Shown here in pieces: positions 9,975 to 18,823 of a DNA stretch of 64,000 bases. The notes below the pieces were generated by a model. It saw nothing but the letters and a program-made list of their open reading frames with translations. It had not been told where the DNA came from and searched no databases. Position 1 is the first letter of the stretch; each line of letters starts with the position of its first letter. The translations under genes were made by a program, and so were the position numbers. Location: the NCBI GenBank assembly GCA_050176585.1, contig JBFXHX010000023.1, forward strand, positions 1 through 64,000. Direction: 5' to 3'. The DNA comes from CAYYWP01 sp050176585 (GTDB lineage Bacteria; Desulfobacterota; Binatia; HRBIN30; CADEER01).

Positions 9975-10430
9975 ATGTTTCGCGGCACCTTCGAGCAGCG
10001 CATCGACGACAAGGGACGTGTCAATGTCCCCGCCAAGTTTCGCGAGGTGCTCGCGGATTTGGGCGATGATCGCTTGTTCGTCACCAACTTCCGCGTCGGC
10101 GACGTGCGCTGCTTGGAGGCGCGGCCGTACGCGGAATGGCTCGCGCTCGAAGCTCGCGTCGCGGTGCGCACCGACCTGTCGGCCGGGGCGATGGAGTTCT
10201 ACGACAACTACTACCTGGCCGGCGCGCAGGAATGTCAGATCGACAAGCAGGGCCGGCTATTGGTTCCACCCGTGCTGCGCGACTACGCCGGGCTGCTGAA
10301 AGAGGTCGTGTTCGCCGGCGGGCGCGGCAAGTTTCGCATCTGGGATAAATCGAAGTGGAGCACGGTTCACCTGGCGGGGGAGCAGCGGGCAGTGAGCGAG
10401 CCGGGCGTGCTGACGGAATTGGGGTTGTAA
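9975..10430 (+). CDS. mraZ: Transcriptional regulator MraZ
   Basis: A 151-residue DNA-binding protein with two AbrB-like SpoVT domains. Each carries the signature DxKGR(V/L)xVP: DDKGRVNVPAKFR near residue 11 and DKQGRLLVPPVLR near residue 90. The ATG at 9975 gives MFRGTFEQRIDDKGR, typical for the family; the longer open frame upstream runs through the operator. It is the first gene of the dcw operon. The usual next gene, rsmH, is missing; ftsL follows after three bases. Confidence 0.95.
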   Translation: MFRGTFEQRIDDKGRVNVPAKFREVLADLGDDRLFVTNFRVGDVRCLEARPYAEWLALEARVAVRTDLSAGAMEFYDNYYLAGAQECQIDKQGRLLVPPVLRDYAGLLKEVVFAGGRGKFRIWDKSKWSTVHLAGEQRAVSEPGVLTELGL

Positions 10431-10433
10431 CAC

Positions 10434-10802
10434 ATGCCGTCGTCCGTCGCCGTCCGGCCGCTCGCGCTTGCTCCACAGAACGTCGACGTCGTCACGCGCC
10501 GTCCGGCGAACGTGAGCGCGTCGGCAAGCGCGCAGGTGCGGCGATTGGTCGCCTGGGGCATCGCCCTGGGTGCATGTGCGGTCTGCCTGTTACTCGGCTA
10601 CGTGTGGGTGCGGTTGATGGTGGTGGAAGCCGGGTACCGGCTGTCGGTCACGCGGCAGCTCGTGGAGGCGTTGGAGCGGGAGGGGCGGGAACTCGCGGTT
10701 CGGGCTGCTGCGGCCGACAGTGCGGCGCACCTGGAGGCGCTGGCCGCGGCGCGTCTGGGAATGCGCCGGCCGGAGCGCGGTGAGGAGGAGCTCCTGCCGT
10801 GA
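10434..10802 (+). CDS. ftsL: Cell division protein FtsL
   Basis: A 122-residue bitopic membrane protein of the divisome. A 40-residue cytoplasmic N-terminus is followed by one transmembrane segment (about 41-61, AWGIALGACAVCLLLGYVWV) and a short periplasmic coiled coil (about 63-105) ending in AARLGMRRPERGE, like other FtsL proteins. Sequence conservation in FtsL is low, so the call rests on topology, size and position between mraZ and ftsI. Its stop overlaps the GTG start of ftsI. Confidence 0.85.
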   Translation: MPSSVAVRPLALAPQNVDVVTRRPANVSASASAQVRRLVAWGIALGACAVCLLLGYVWVRLMVVEAGYRLSVTRQLVEALEREGRELAVRAAAADSAAHLEALAAARLGMRRPERGEEELLP

Positions 10803-12757
10803 GCGGCCGCTCGATGCGCCAGCGCATCGTTTTCGTGGCGGCGCTGTTCGCGGCTGTATTTGGCGGCCTCGCGTTGCGGGCGGTGTATCTGACGCTGATT
10901 CACGGAGAGACGCTGAAGCAGCGCGCCGATCGCCAGCACCGCCGGGCCATACCGATCGCGGCGCTGCGCGGAGAGATCGTCGACCGGTACGGTGAGCCGC
11001 TGGCCTTGAGCCGCGAATCGGCGGCCGTCTATCTGCGGCCGCGCGAATTCCGCGCCCAGCCAGAGGCGGTGCAAGCGGTTGCGCGCTTGCTCGAGTTGCC
11101 GCAGCACGTCGTGCTTCAGCACGCGGCGGCGCGCAAGCCGTTCGTGTGGCTGCAGCGGCAGGTGCCGCTGGAGCGCTGGACGGCGGTGGAGGACTTGCAG
11201 CTCGCGGGGATCGGCAGTGAACCCGCGCGCCAACGCGTCTATCCGCACGGCGCGCTGGCCGGTCAGGTGCTCGGGTTCGCCGGCGTGGACGGCCATGGCC
11301 TGGAGGGCGTCGAACGCGCCCTCGATGCGGAGTTGCAGGGTGGAGTGGAGGCCATGGTCGTCGCGCGCGACGCGCGCGGGCGGTCCTTCGTGATCAACGA
11401 GAACAGCGCCGCGCAGCCGCGCGCCGGCGCGCACGTCGAGCTCACGATCGATGCGGCGCTGCAGCGCGTGGCGGAGGAAGCGCTCGAGAAGGCCGTGCAG
11501 GACTTCGGCGCGCGGGCGGGCACGGTCGTGGCGCTCGATCCGCACACCGGAGAAGTGTTGGCGATGGCCAACGTCCCGCGCTTCGATCCGAACCGCTTCG
11601 CGAGCGCGACCGCCGACCAGTATCGCAATCGCGCGATCACCGACCTGTACGAGCCCGGCTCCACCTTCAAGGCCATTCTGGCCGCGGCGGCGATGGCGGA
11701 GAACGTCGTCCGCCCCGACGAGCGCATCAGTTGTGAGAACGGCCGGTACGGAGTGGGCAAGCGCACGATTCGCGACGCGCATCCGCACGGCGTGCTGAGC
11801 TTTGCCGACGTCATCGCGCAGTCGAGCAACATCGGCTGCGCCAAAATTGCCGAGCGCCTGGGGCGCGAGCGCTTCGGCCACGTGATCGACGCGTTCGGCT
11901 TCGGCCGCCTCACCGGCATCGACCTCCCCGGGGAAGCGCCGGGCATGGTGCGGCCGAACCAGCGCTGGGGGCGCATCCACCTGGTGACCACGGCGTTCGG
12001 GCAGGGCATCGCGGTGACGCCCTTGCAGCTCGCCAATGCCTTCGCCACCATCGCGAACGGCGGCCGCGTGATGCGGCCCTATACAGTGAAGCGCGTGACG
12101 GGCGCGGACGGCATGCTGCGCTACGCCGCGCGCCCCACCGTCGAACGGCAAGTCCTCTCCCCGGAGACCGCCGCGGCCGTCACCGAGCTGCTGGTCGGCG
12201 TCACCGAGCGCGGCACCGGCAAACAGGCGCGCATCGAGGGCTTCGCGGTCGCGGGGAAGACGGGCACAGCGCAAAAAGTCGACACGCATACCGGGCGCTA
12301 TCACCCGCGCGACCGCATGTCCTCGTTCGTCGGCTTCGTTCCCGCCGACGATCCGGCCCTCGTCGTCTTGGTCGTGGTCGATTCGCCGCGCAAGGCCACC
12401 TACGGCGGCGTCGTCGCGGCGCCGGTGTTTCGCGCCGTGGCCGAGTATGGCCTCGGGCGCCGCGGCGTGTTGGCGCAGGCAGCGCCGCCGGCCGCCGGTC
12501 AACAAACGCCGCCCGCCGCGCTGGCGGACAGCGCTTCCGCCATCGAGGAGGATGACCCGTTCGAAACGCTCGCCGCGCCGGGCGGCGTGCCGAGCTTTCT
12601 CGGCCTGCCGATGCGCGAGGCCCTGGTGCGGGCGCACGCCGAGGGCTGGAACGTCCGCCTGGAGGGCTCGGGGTACGTCACCCGCCAGTTGCCGATGCCC
12701 GGGGCGGTGGCTGCGGACGGCTCGCTGACCTTGTACTTTGGCTCCGGCGCGTCCTGA
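10799..12757 (+). CDS. ftsI: Septal peptidoglycan transpeptidase FtsI (PBP3) with PASTA domain
   Basis: Class B penicillin-binding protein that cross-links septal peptidoglycan with FtsW. It has an N-terminal membrane anchor (about 9-32) and a PBP dimerisation domain containing RGEIVDRYGEPLA. The transpeptidase domain carries Ser288-x-x-Lys291 (GSTFK), Ser342-x-Asn344 (SSN) and Lys487-Thr-Gly (KTGTA). A C-terminal PASTA domain at about 597-650 is absent from the enterobacterial protein but common in other phyla. The GTG at 10799 overlaps ftsL by four bases; the ATG at 10814 is an alternative. murE is not downstream, as it would be in most dcw clusters. Confidence 0.95.
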   Translation: MSGRSMRQRIVFVAALFAAVFGGLALRAVYLTLIHGETLKQRADRQHRRAIPIAALRGEIVDRYGEPLALSRESAAVYLRPREFRAQPEAVQAVARLLELPQHVVLQHAAARKPFVWLQRQVPLERWTAVEDLQLAGIGSEPARQRVYPHGALAGQVLGFAGVDGHGLEGVERALDAELQGGVEAMVVARDARGRSFVINENSAAQPRAGAHVELTIDAALQRVAEEALEKAVQDFGARAGTVVALDPHTGEVLAMANVPRFDPNRFASATADQYRNRAITDLYEPGSTFKAILAAAAMAENVVRPDERISCENGRYGVGKRTIRDAHPHGVLSFADVIAQSSNIGCAKIAERLGRERFGHVIDAFGFGRLTGIDLPGEAPGMVRPNQRWGRIHLVTTAFGQGIAVTPLQLANAFATIANGGRVMRPYTVKRVTGADGMLRYAARPTVERQVLSPETAAAVTELLVGVTERGTGKQARIEGFAVAGKTGTAQKVDTHTGRYHPRDRMSSFVGFVPADDPALVVLVVVDSPRKATYGGVVAAPVFRAVAEYGLGRRGVLAQAAPPAAGQQTPPAALADSASAIEEDDPFETLAAPGGVPSFLGLPMREALVRAHAEGWNVRLEGSGYVTRQLPMPGAVAADGSLTLYFGSGAS

Positions 12758-12761
12758 CGCC

Positions 12762-14204
12762 ATGCCGGCGGCAGCGCGCGCAGTCGACGAGTCACCGATG
12801 GGCTGGACTGCAGCGGAGGTCGCGAGCGCGACGGGAGCCACCATGGCCACGGCGGTCGGTGACGTGCGCGCGATCAGCGCCGACTCGCGCCGGCTGCCGG
12901 AGGGAGCGCTCTTCGTGGCTCTGCGCGGCGCGCATCACGACGGCCACGCGTTTGCCGCCGAGGCGCTGGCGCGCGGCGCCGCAGGTGTGCTGGTGGATTG
13001 CGCGCTGCCCGGTGTGGACCCGCGCCGCGCGTTCGTGGTCCCGGACACGCTGCGCGCGCTCGGCGATCTCGCCGCCTACACCCGCCGGCGCTGGGGCGGT
13101 CGCGTAGTGGCGATCACCGGCAGCAACGGCAAGACGACGACGAAGGAAATGCTCGCGGCGATCGCCGCCGCGGCGGTGGGGGCCGACCGCACGTTGAAGA
13201 CGCAGGGAAACGAAAACAACCTCATCGGCGTGCCGCTCACTTTGTTTCGGCTGCTCGGCGGCGAAGCGGTCGCGGTGCTCGAGCTCGGCATGAACGCCTT
13301 CGGCGAGATCGCACGCCTTACCGCGATCGCCGCGCCCGACGTCGGGTTGATCACCAACGTCGGCGACGCCCATCTCGAGGGCCTCGGCAGCGTCGCCGGC
13401 GTCGCGCGCGCGAAAGGCGAGTTGTTCGCCGGGATGCCCCCCGGCGCGGCGATCGCGGTCAACACGGACGACCCGTGGATCGCCGCCCTGGCCGCGTCCT
13501 ACGCCGGGCGCCGCGTCGAGTTCGGCCGCCGCGGCGAGGTGCGGGCGGCGATGCTCGACGATCGCGGCATTGGCGGCGTGCGGTTTACGCTCGAGATCGC
13601 CGGCCGCCACGCCGCCGTACACCTGCGCGGCACTGGCGCGCACAACGTGCAGAACGCGCTCGGCGCCGCCGCCGCGGCGCACGCGCTCGGCATCGACATC
13701 GCGCCGATCGCCGCGGGGCTCAGCGCCGCCGAGCCGCCGAAGATGCGCATGCAGGCAGTGCCGCTCGCCAACGGCGTGACCGTGATCAACGACGCCTACA
13801 ATGCGAACCCGACCAGCGTCGAAGCGGCCCTGGATGTGGTGGGCCGCCTGGCGGGTCGCGCGATCGCCGTGCTCGGCGAAATGCGCGAGCTCGGTGCGGA
13901 TGCCGCGGCGCTGCACGCGCGGGTCGGCGCGCACGCCGTCGCGGCCGGGGTGGAGTGGGTCATCGCGGTCGGGCCTGCGGCCGAATCGATCGCCGTCGGC
14001 GCGCGCGACGCCGGCGCGGCGCGTGTGGACTGCTGCGCCGATGCCGCGACCGCGGCAGCGCTCATCGCCGCACACTGGCGTGCGGGAGACCACGTCCTGG
14101 TGAAGGGCTCGCGCGGAGCGGACACGGAGGAAGCGGTGCGACAATACGGCGCGCGCATGGCTGAAGTGGTGGCGCGCCTCGCGGCGCTCGGGAACGCGCC
14201 CTGA
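12762..14204 (+). CDS. murF: UDP-MurNAc-tripeptide--D-Ala-D-Ala ligase
   Basis: Mur ligase adding D-Ala-D-Ala to the UDP-MurNAc-tripeptide in the cytoplasm. The 480-residue product has a MurF-type N-terminal domain, the ATP-binding loop ITGSNGKTTTKEM near residue 124, the MurF-specific GNENNLIGVPLTLFRL, and the C-terminal INDAYNANPTS and VLVKGSRG blocks. These separate it from MurE. It starts four bases after ftsI and overlaps mraY by one base (TGATG). Confidence 0.95.
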   Translation: MPAAARAVDESPMGWTAAEVASATGATMATAVGDVRAISADSRRLPEGALFVALRGAHHDGHAFAAEALARGAAGVLVDCALPGVDPRRAFVVPDTLRALGDLAAYTRRRWGGRVVAITGSNGKTTTKEMLAAIAAAAVGADRTLKTQGNENNLIGVPLTLFRLLGGEAVAVLELGMNAFGEIARLTAIAAPDVGLITNVGDAHLEGLGSVAGVARAKGELFAGMPPGAAIAVNTDDPWIAALAASYAGRRVEFGRRGEVRAAMLDDRGIGGVRFTLEIAGRHAAVHLRGTGAHNVQNALGAAAAAHALGIDIAPIAAGLSAAEPPKMRMQAVPLANGVTVINDAYNANPTSVEAALDVVGRLAGRAIAVLGEMRELGADAAALHARVGAHAVAAGVEWVIAVGPAAESIAVGARDAGAARVDCCADAATAAALIAAHWRAGDHVLVKGSRGADTEEAVRQYGARMAEVVARLAALGNAP

Positions 14205-15280
14205 TGTTGTACGCGCTCCTCTACCCGCTGCACACCGCGTACTCGGGTTTCAACGTCCTGCGGTACATCACCTTTCGGGCGATGCTGTCGGCCCTGGCGG
14301 CCTTCGCGCTCTCGTTCCTCCTCGGCCCCTGGCTGATCCGCAAGCTCACGGCGGCAAACATCGGCCAGCATATTCGGCCCGACGGCCCCGAGCGGCATCT
14401 GTCCAAAGCCGGCACGCCGACCATGGGCGGCACGTTGATCCTCACCTCGCTCGTGCTCGCGACTATCCTCCTCGCCGACCTGACGAACTTCTACGTCTGG
14501 TTGGTGCTGCTGGTCACGCTCGGATTTGCCGTGATCGGCTTCATCGACGACTGGCGGAAGCTCACCGGGCGCAATTCCAAGGGCCTGCCAGGCGCGACGC
14601 GGCTGCGGTGGGAATTCGGCATCGGCCTCGCCGCCGGCGCGGCGCTCTACCACGTGCCGAATTTCGATACCGCGCTCTACTTTCCGTTCCTCAAAGACGT
14701 CCGTTTCGACCTCGGGCTGTTCTACATCCCGTTTGCCGCCGTCCTGCTGGTCGCCGCGTCCAACGCGGTCAACCTCACCGATGGCCTCGACGGCCTCGCC
14801 ATCGGGCCGGTGATGACCACCGGCTTCACGTACGGCGTGTTCGCCTATGCAACCGGCAATGCGCGGCTCGCCGAGTATCTCCAGGTGCCGTACGTCCCCG
14901 GCACCGGCGAGCTCGCGATCTTCTGCGGCGCGCTGGTGTGCGCGGGCCTCGGGTTTCTCTGGTTCAACGCGTATCCGGCGATGATGTTCATGGGCGACGT
15001 CGGCGCGCTGCCGCTCGGCGCCGCGCTCGGGATCCTCGCGCTGGTCACCAAACAGGAGTTGGTGCTGCTCGTGGCCGGCGGCGTGTTCGTGCTCGAAGCG
15101 GTCTCGGTGATCCTGCAGGTCGCGTCGTACAAGCTGCGCCGCAAGCGCATCTTCCGCATGGCGCCGATCCACCACCACTTCGAGCTGCAGGGCTGGCCCG
15201 AGCCGCAGATCATCGTGCGCTTCTGGATTCTCTCGATCCTCTGCGCGCTGGTCTCGCTCAGCACGTTGAAGCTGCGATGA
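14204..15280 (+). CDS. mraY: Phospho-MurNAc-pentapeptide translocase
   Basis: Integral membrane enzyme that makes lipid I from UDP-MurNAc-pentapeptide and undecaprenyl phosphate. The 358-residue product has about ten transmembrane segments and all family landmarks: GTPTMGG, the Asp pair in GFIDDWRK, NAVNLTDGLDGLA, the FMGDVGALPLG loop, and the MAPIHHHFELQGW histidine motif near the C-terminus. It is coupled to murF (TGATG) and to murD (ATGA). Confidence 0.97.
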   Translation: MLYALLYPLHTAYSGFNVLRYITFRAMLSALAAFALSFLLGPWLIRKLTAANIGQHIRPDGPERHLSKAGTPTMGGTLILTSLVLATILLADLTNFYVWLVLLVTLGFAVIGFIDDWRKLTGRNSKGLPGATRLRWEFGIGLAAGAALYHVPNFDTALYFPFLKDVRFDLGLFYIPFAAVLLVAASNAVNLTDGLDGLAIGPVMTTGFTYGVFAYATGNARLAEYLQVPYVPGTGELAIFCGALVCAGLGFLWFNAYPAMMFMGDVGALPLGAALGILALVTKQELVLLVAGGVFVLEAVSVILQVASYKLRRKRIFRMAPIHHHFELQGWPEPQIIVRFWILSILCALVSLSTLKLR

Positions 15281-16608
15281 CCACTCTCATCGAGATGCGG
15301 GCGGTGGTGATCGGGGCCGGTCGGAGCGGCCGCAGCGCCGCGCGCCTGTTGGCACAGCAAGGCGCGCGGGTGACCGTGCTCGACCGCGACCCCGCAGCGG
15401 CGCGCGATCCCACGTGGCCGGCCGCCGTCGCCCTGCAGGTCGGGGACGACCAGTCGGCGGAGCTCGTCGACGCCGATCTGGTGGTGCCGAGCCCGGGCGT
15501 GGCCCGCACCCATCCGCTCCTCCGCGAGGCCGTGTCGCGCGGCGTGCCGGTGTGGAGCGAGATCGAGCTCGCGGCGCGCTTCCTCAGCTGCCCGGTGCTA
15601 GCGATCACGGGCACCAACGGCAAGAGCACGACGACCACGTTGCTCGGCAACATGCTGCTCGCGGCTGGCCAGCGCGTGTTCGTGGGCGGCAATCTGGGGA
15701 CGCCACTGGCGGACGCCGCCGCCGCCGGCACCGACTGGGATGCCGCCGTCGCCGAAGTGTCGAGCTTTCAGCTCGAATGGGTGCCGAGCTTCAAGCCGCG
15801 GATCGCCGTGCTGCTGAACCTCACGCCCGACCATCAGGACCGCTATCCAAACCCGGCCGACTACGGGGCCGCGAAGGCGAATCTCCTCGCGCACCAGGAC
15901 GGCGGCGACTTCGCCGTGCTGAACCGCGATGATGCATGGGTGTGGGCGCAGCGCGCCCACACGCGCGCCACCGTGCTGTCGTTCGGCCGCGACGCGGTGG
16001 AGTTCGGCACCTATCTCGACGGAGACGATGCGGCGGTGTGGGCCGCTGGGCAGCCGTGCCGGTTCGCGTTGGCCGAGAGCCCGCTGGTCGGCGCGCACAA
16101 CCGCGAGAACCTGCTGGCCGCGATCACCGCCGCCACCGCGTGGGGCGCGGCGCCGGAGGCGATTCGCGCCGGCCTCCGGGGAACGGCCGCATTGCCACAC
16201 CGGCTCGAGTTCGTGCGCGAGCTCGACGGCGTGCGCTGGTACGACGATTCCAAGGCGACCAACGTCGGGGCGGTCGAGAAGTCGATCGACAGCTTCGGTG
16301 GCGGCATCGTGCTGTTGCTCGGGGGGTACGACAAGGGCGGTGATTTCGCCGCCTTGCGCGCGCGCCTGAACGCGCGTCCGGCGCGGGTGATCTGTTTCGG
16401 CGGCGCCGGTCCGTCGATCGCGGCGCAGTTGGGGACGGGCATGGACGTCGCGCTCGCGGCGGATCTGGCTGCCGCGGTGCGCATGGCCGCCGCGCGCGCG
16501 CACGCCGGTGAGGTCGTGGTCCTCGCGCCCGGATGCGCGAGCTTCGATGAGTTTCGCGACTACACGGAACGCGGACGGCGTTTTCGCGCCCTGGTGGAGG
16601 CCCTGTGA
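15277..16608 (+). CDS. murD: UDP-MurNAc-L-alanine--D-glutamate ligase
   Basis: Adds D-glutamate to UDP-MurNAc-L-Ala. The 443-residue protein has an N-terminal Rossmann-like domain (VVIGAGRSGRSAARLL), the ATP loop ITGTNGKSTTTTLLGNML, EVSSFQLEW, LNLTPDHQDRY, and the C-terminal DDSKATN and LLLGGYDKG motifs specific to MurD. The ATG at 15277 overlaps the mraY stop; the frame stays open far upstream inside mraY but without meaning. Confidence 0.96.
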   Translation: MTTLIEMRAVVIGAGRSGRSAARLLAQQGARVTVLDRDPAAARDPTWPAAVALQVGDDQSAELVDADLVVPSPGVARTHPLLREAVSRGVPVWSEIELAARFLSCPVLAITGTNGKSTTTTLLGNMLLAAGQRVFVGGNLGTPLADAAAAGTDWDAAVAEVSSFQLEWVPSFKPRIAVLLNLTPDHQDRYPNPADYGAAKANLLAHQDGGDFAVLNRDDAWVWAQRAHTRATVLSFGRDAVEFGTYLDGDDAAVWAAGQPCRFALAESPLVGAHNRENLLAAITAATAWGAAPEAIRAGLRGTAALPHRLEFVRELDGVRWYDDSKATNVGAVEKSIDSFGGGIVLLLGGYDKGGDFAALRARLNARPARVICFGGAGPSIAAQLGTGMDVALAADLAAAVRMAAARAHAGEVVVLAPGCASFDEFRDYTERGRRFRALVEAL

Positions 16609-17744
16609 ATCGGTTGCGCCCACTGAGCCAGCTGCAGGAACGCGTGATGATGCCGCGGCTGACACGGCCCGATGTGTGGCTGCTCGCCGCAGTCGGCGGC
16701 TTGCTCGGCCTCGGCATGGTGATGGTGCTGAACGTGAGCTACTTCCAGGCCGAGGTGCGCTACGGCGATCCGTACGTGTTCTTCCGCAAGCATCTGGTGT
16801 CGGTCGCGATCGGGGTCATCGCCATGCTGCTCGCTTCGCGCGTGCGCCTCGATCTGCTGGAGCGCTGGGCGGCGTTCATGCTGCCGCTCTGCCTGCTCGG
16901 CCTGGTGCTCGTGTTGACGCCCGGCATCGGCGTCGAGCGCGGCGGGGCGCAGCGCTGGATTGCGCTCGGCGGGTTCAGCCTACAGCCCTCGGAGTTCGTG
17001 AAGCTCGGCGTGGTATTGTTCCTGGCGCGCTGGATCAGCCGGCACCGCGAGCGCATGGCCAGCTTCGTCGACGGGGTGCTGCCGGCGCTGGTGTGCGTCG
17101 GGCTCTGCTGCGCGTTGATCCTCGGCCAGCCGGATTTCGGCACCACGATCATCCTCGGCGGGCTCGCCCTGCTCATGCTCTTCATCGGCGGCGCGCGCCC
17201 GTGGCACATCGGCAGTCTCGTGCTGCTGGGCTTGTTCGGCATCGTCGCCGCGGTGCAGGTCGCCCCCTACCGCATGCGGCGGATGTTCGCCTTTCTCGAT
17301 CCGTTCGAGCACAGCCAGGACAGCGGCTTCCAGCTCGTGCAATCGCTGATTGCGTTCGGTTCCGGTGGCGTGACTGGCGTCGGGCTCGGCGAGAGCAAGC
17401 AAAAGATGCTGTTTCTGCCCGAGGCGCACACGGATTTCATTTTCGCGCTCGTCGGCGAGGAGCTCGGACTCGTGGGCGCGCTGCTCGTGCTCGCGCTGTT
17501 CGCGGTGATCGCGGTGCGCGGGTTGCGGGTGGCCGTGCGCCATCCGGATCCGTTCGCGAGTCTGCTCGCATTTGGCATCACCGCGGTGCTAATCCTCAGC
17601 GCGGTGGTGAACATCGGGGTGGTGTTGGGGGCATTGCCGACCAAAGGGCTGCCGCTGCCGCTCATGAGTTACGGCGGCTCGGCGCTGCTGGCGACGATGA
17701 TTCAGGTCGGCGTGCTGGCCGCGCTGTCGCGCATGACGGGGTGA
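16605..17744 (+). CDS. ftsW: Septal peptidoglycan polymerase FtsW
   Basis: SEDS-family glycosyltransferase that polymerises lipid II at the septum with FtsI. The 379-residue product has about ten transmembrane helices. The SEDS signatures are present: GGAQRWIALGGFSLQPSEFVK, GQPDFGTT, the catalytic-loop region LPEAHTDFIFALVGEELG, and KGLPLPLMSYGGSA. The GTG start overlaps the murD stop by four bases. Position in the dcw cluster favours FtsW over RodA. Confidence 0.95.
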   Translation: MNRLRPLSQLQERVMMPRLTRPDVWLLAAVGGLLGLGMVMVLNVSYFQAEVRYGDPYVFFRKHLVSVAIGVIAMLLASRVRLDLLERWAAFMLPLCLLGLVLVLTPGIGVERGGAQRWIALGGFSLQPSEFVKLGVVLFLARWISRHRERMASFVDGVLPALVCVGLCCALILGQPDFGTTIILGGLALLMLFIGGARPWHIGSLVLLGLFGIVAAVQVAPYRMRRMFAFLDPFEHSQDSGFQLVQSLIAFGSGGVTGVGLGESKQKMLFLPEAHTDFIFALVGEELGLVGALLVLALFAVIAVRGLRVAVRHPDPFASLLAFGITAVLILSAVVNIGVVLGALPTKGLPLPLMSYGGSALLATMIQVGVLAALSRMTG

Positions 17745-17746
17745 GG

Positions 17747-18823
17747 ATGCGCATGGTCGTGGCGGGCGGTGGGACGGGCGGGCACCTCTTTCCGGGGCTG
17801 GCGGTCGCCGAGGCCGTGGCCGGCGCCGACGCGCGCGCGGTGCTGTTCATCGGCAGCGCCTTCGGTATCGAAGCCCGCGTCGTGCCCCAGACGCGCTTTG
17901 CCTTCCAGCCGATTCCGATTCGCGGGCTGCGCGGGCGCGGCTGGCGCGGCGCGTTCGAGCTCGCGTTGCAATTGCCGTCGGCGCTGGTGCGCGCCTGGCG
18001 GCTTCTCGGCGAGTTCCGCGCCGACGTGGTGCTCGGCGTCGGCGGGTACGCGTCGTTTCCGGTCGTGCTCGCGGCCTGGCTCCGCCGCGTGCCGGCAGTG
18101 TTGCTCGAGCAAAATGCCCATCCGGGTCTGGCCAACCGGGTGCTCGGCCGCCTCGCGCGGCGCGTGTGCACGACGTTCGCTGCCGCCAATGCGTACTTTC
18201 CCCGCGATCGCGTCGTGGTCACCGGCAATCCCGTGCGCATGTTCGCGGCGCCGCCGCCCGTGCCGCACAATGGCTTCACCCTGCTCGCGTTCGGCGGCAG
18301 CCAGGGGGCCCGTCGTCTGAACACCGCGCTGGTGGACGCCGCGCCGCACCTCCGCGCCGCCATTTCCGATTTGCGCGTGATTCACCAGACCGGAGCGGCG
18401 GATCACGATGCGATCGCCGCCGCGTATGCCCGGCTAGGGATCGCGGCTGAGGTCGTGCCGTTCATCGATGACATGGGCGGCGCGTATCATCGCGCCGATC
18501 TCGTGCTGTGCCGCGCCGGGGCGACGACGCTCGCCGAGCTGATGGCGCTCGGCAAGCCGGCGATCCTGGTGCCGTACCCATTCGCCGCCGACGATCACCA
18601 GCGCGCGAACGCCGCGGTCGTCGCGGAGCACGGGGCCGGTCTGATGGTGCTCGACCGCGAGTGCACGGGCGAACGGCTAGCGGCTGAGATCACGGCGCTG
18701 GCGAGCGATCGCGCCCGCCTGCAACAAATGAGCGCGGCCGCGCGTGGACTGGCGGTACCCGATGCCGCAGCGCGTGTGGCGGCGACCTGTCGCGAGGTGG
18801 TGGAGAGCGGAAGGGGAATATGA
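17747..18823 (+). CDS. murG: UDP-GlcNAc: lipid I N-acetylglucosaminyltransferase
   Basis: Peripheral membrane GT28 enzyme converting lipid I to lipid II. The 358-residue product has the N-terminal glycine loop GGGTGGHLFPGLAVAE, GVGGYASFP, LLEQNAHPGLANR, the C-domain loop AFGGSQGARRLN, and the UDP-GlcNAc-binding RAGATTLAELMALGKPAI. ATG codons at 17747 and 17753 are both possible starts; a GAGG stands just before the first. It overlaps murC by four bases. Confidence 0.96.
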   Translation: MRMVVAGGGTGGHLFPGLAVAEAVAGADARAVLFIGSAFGIEARVVPQTRFAFQPIPIRGLRGRGWRGAFELALQLPSALVRAWRLLGEFRADVVLGVGGYASFPVVLAAWLRRVPAVLLEQNAHPGLANRVLGRLARRVCTTFAAANAYFPRDRVVVTGNPVRMFAAPPPVPHNGFTLLAFGGSQGARRLNTALVDAAPHLRAAISDLRVIHQTGAADHDAIAAAYARLGIAAEVVPFIDDMGGAYHRADLVLCRAGATTLAELMALGKPAILVPYPFAADDHQRANAAVVAEHGAGLMVLDRECTGERLAAEITALASDRARLQQMSAAARGLAVPDAAARVAATCREVVESGRGI

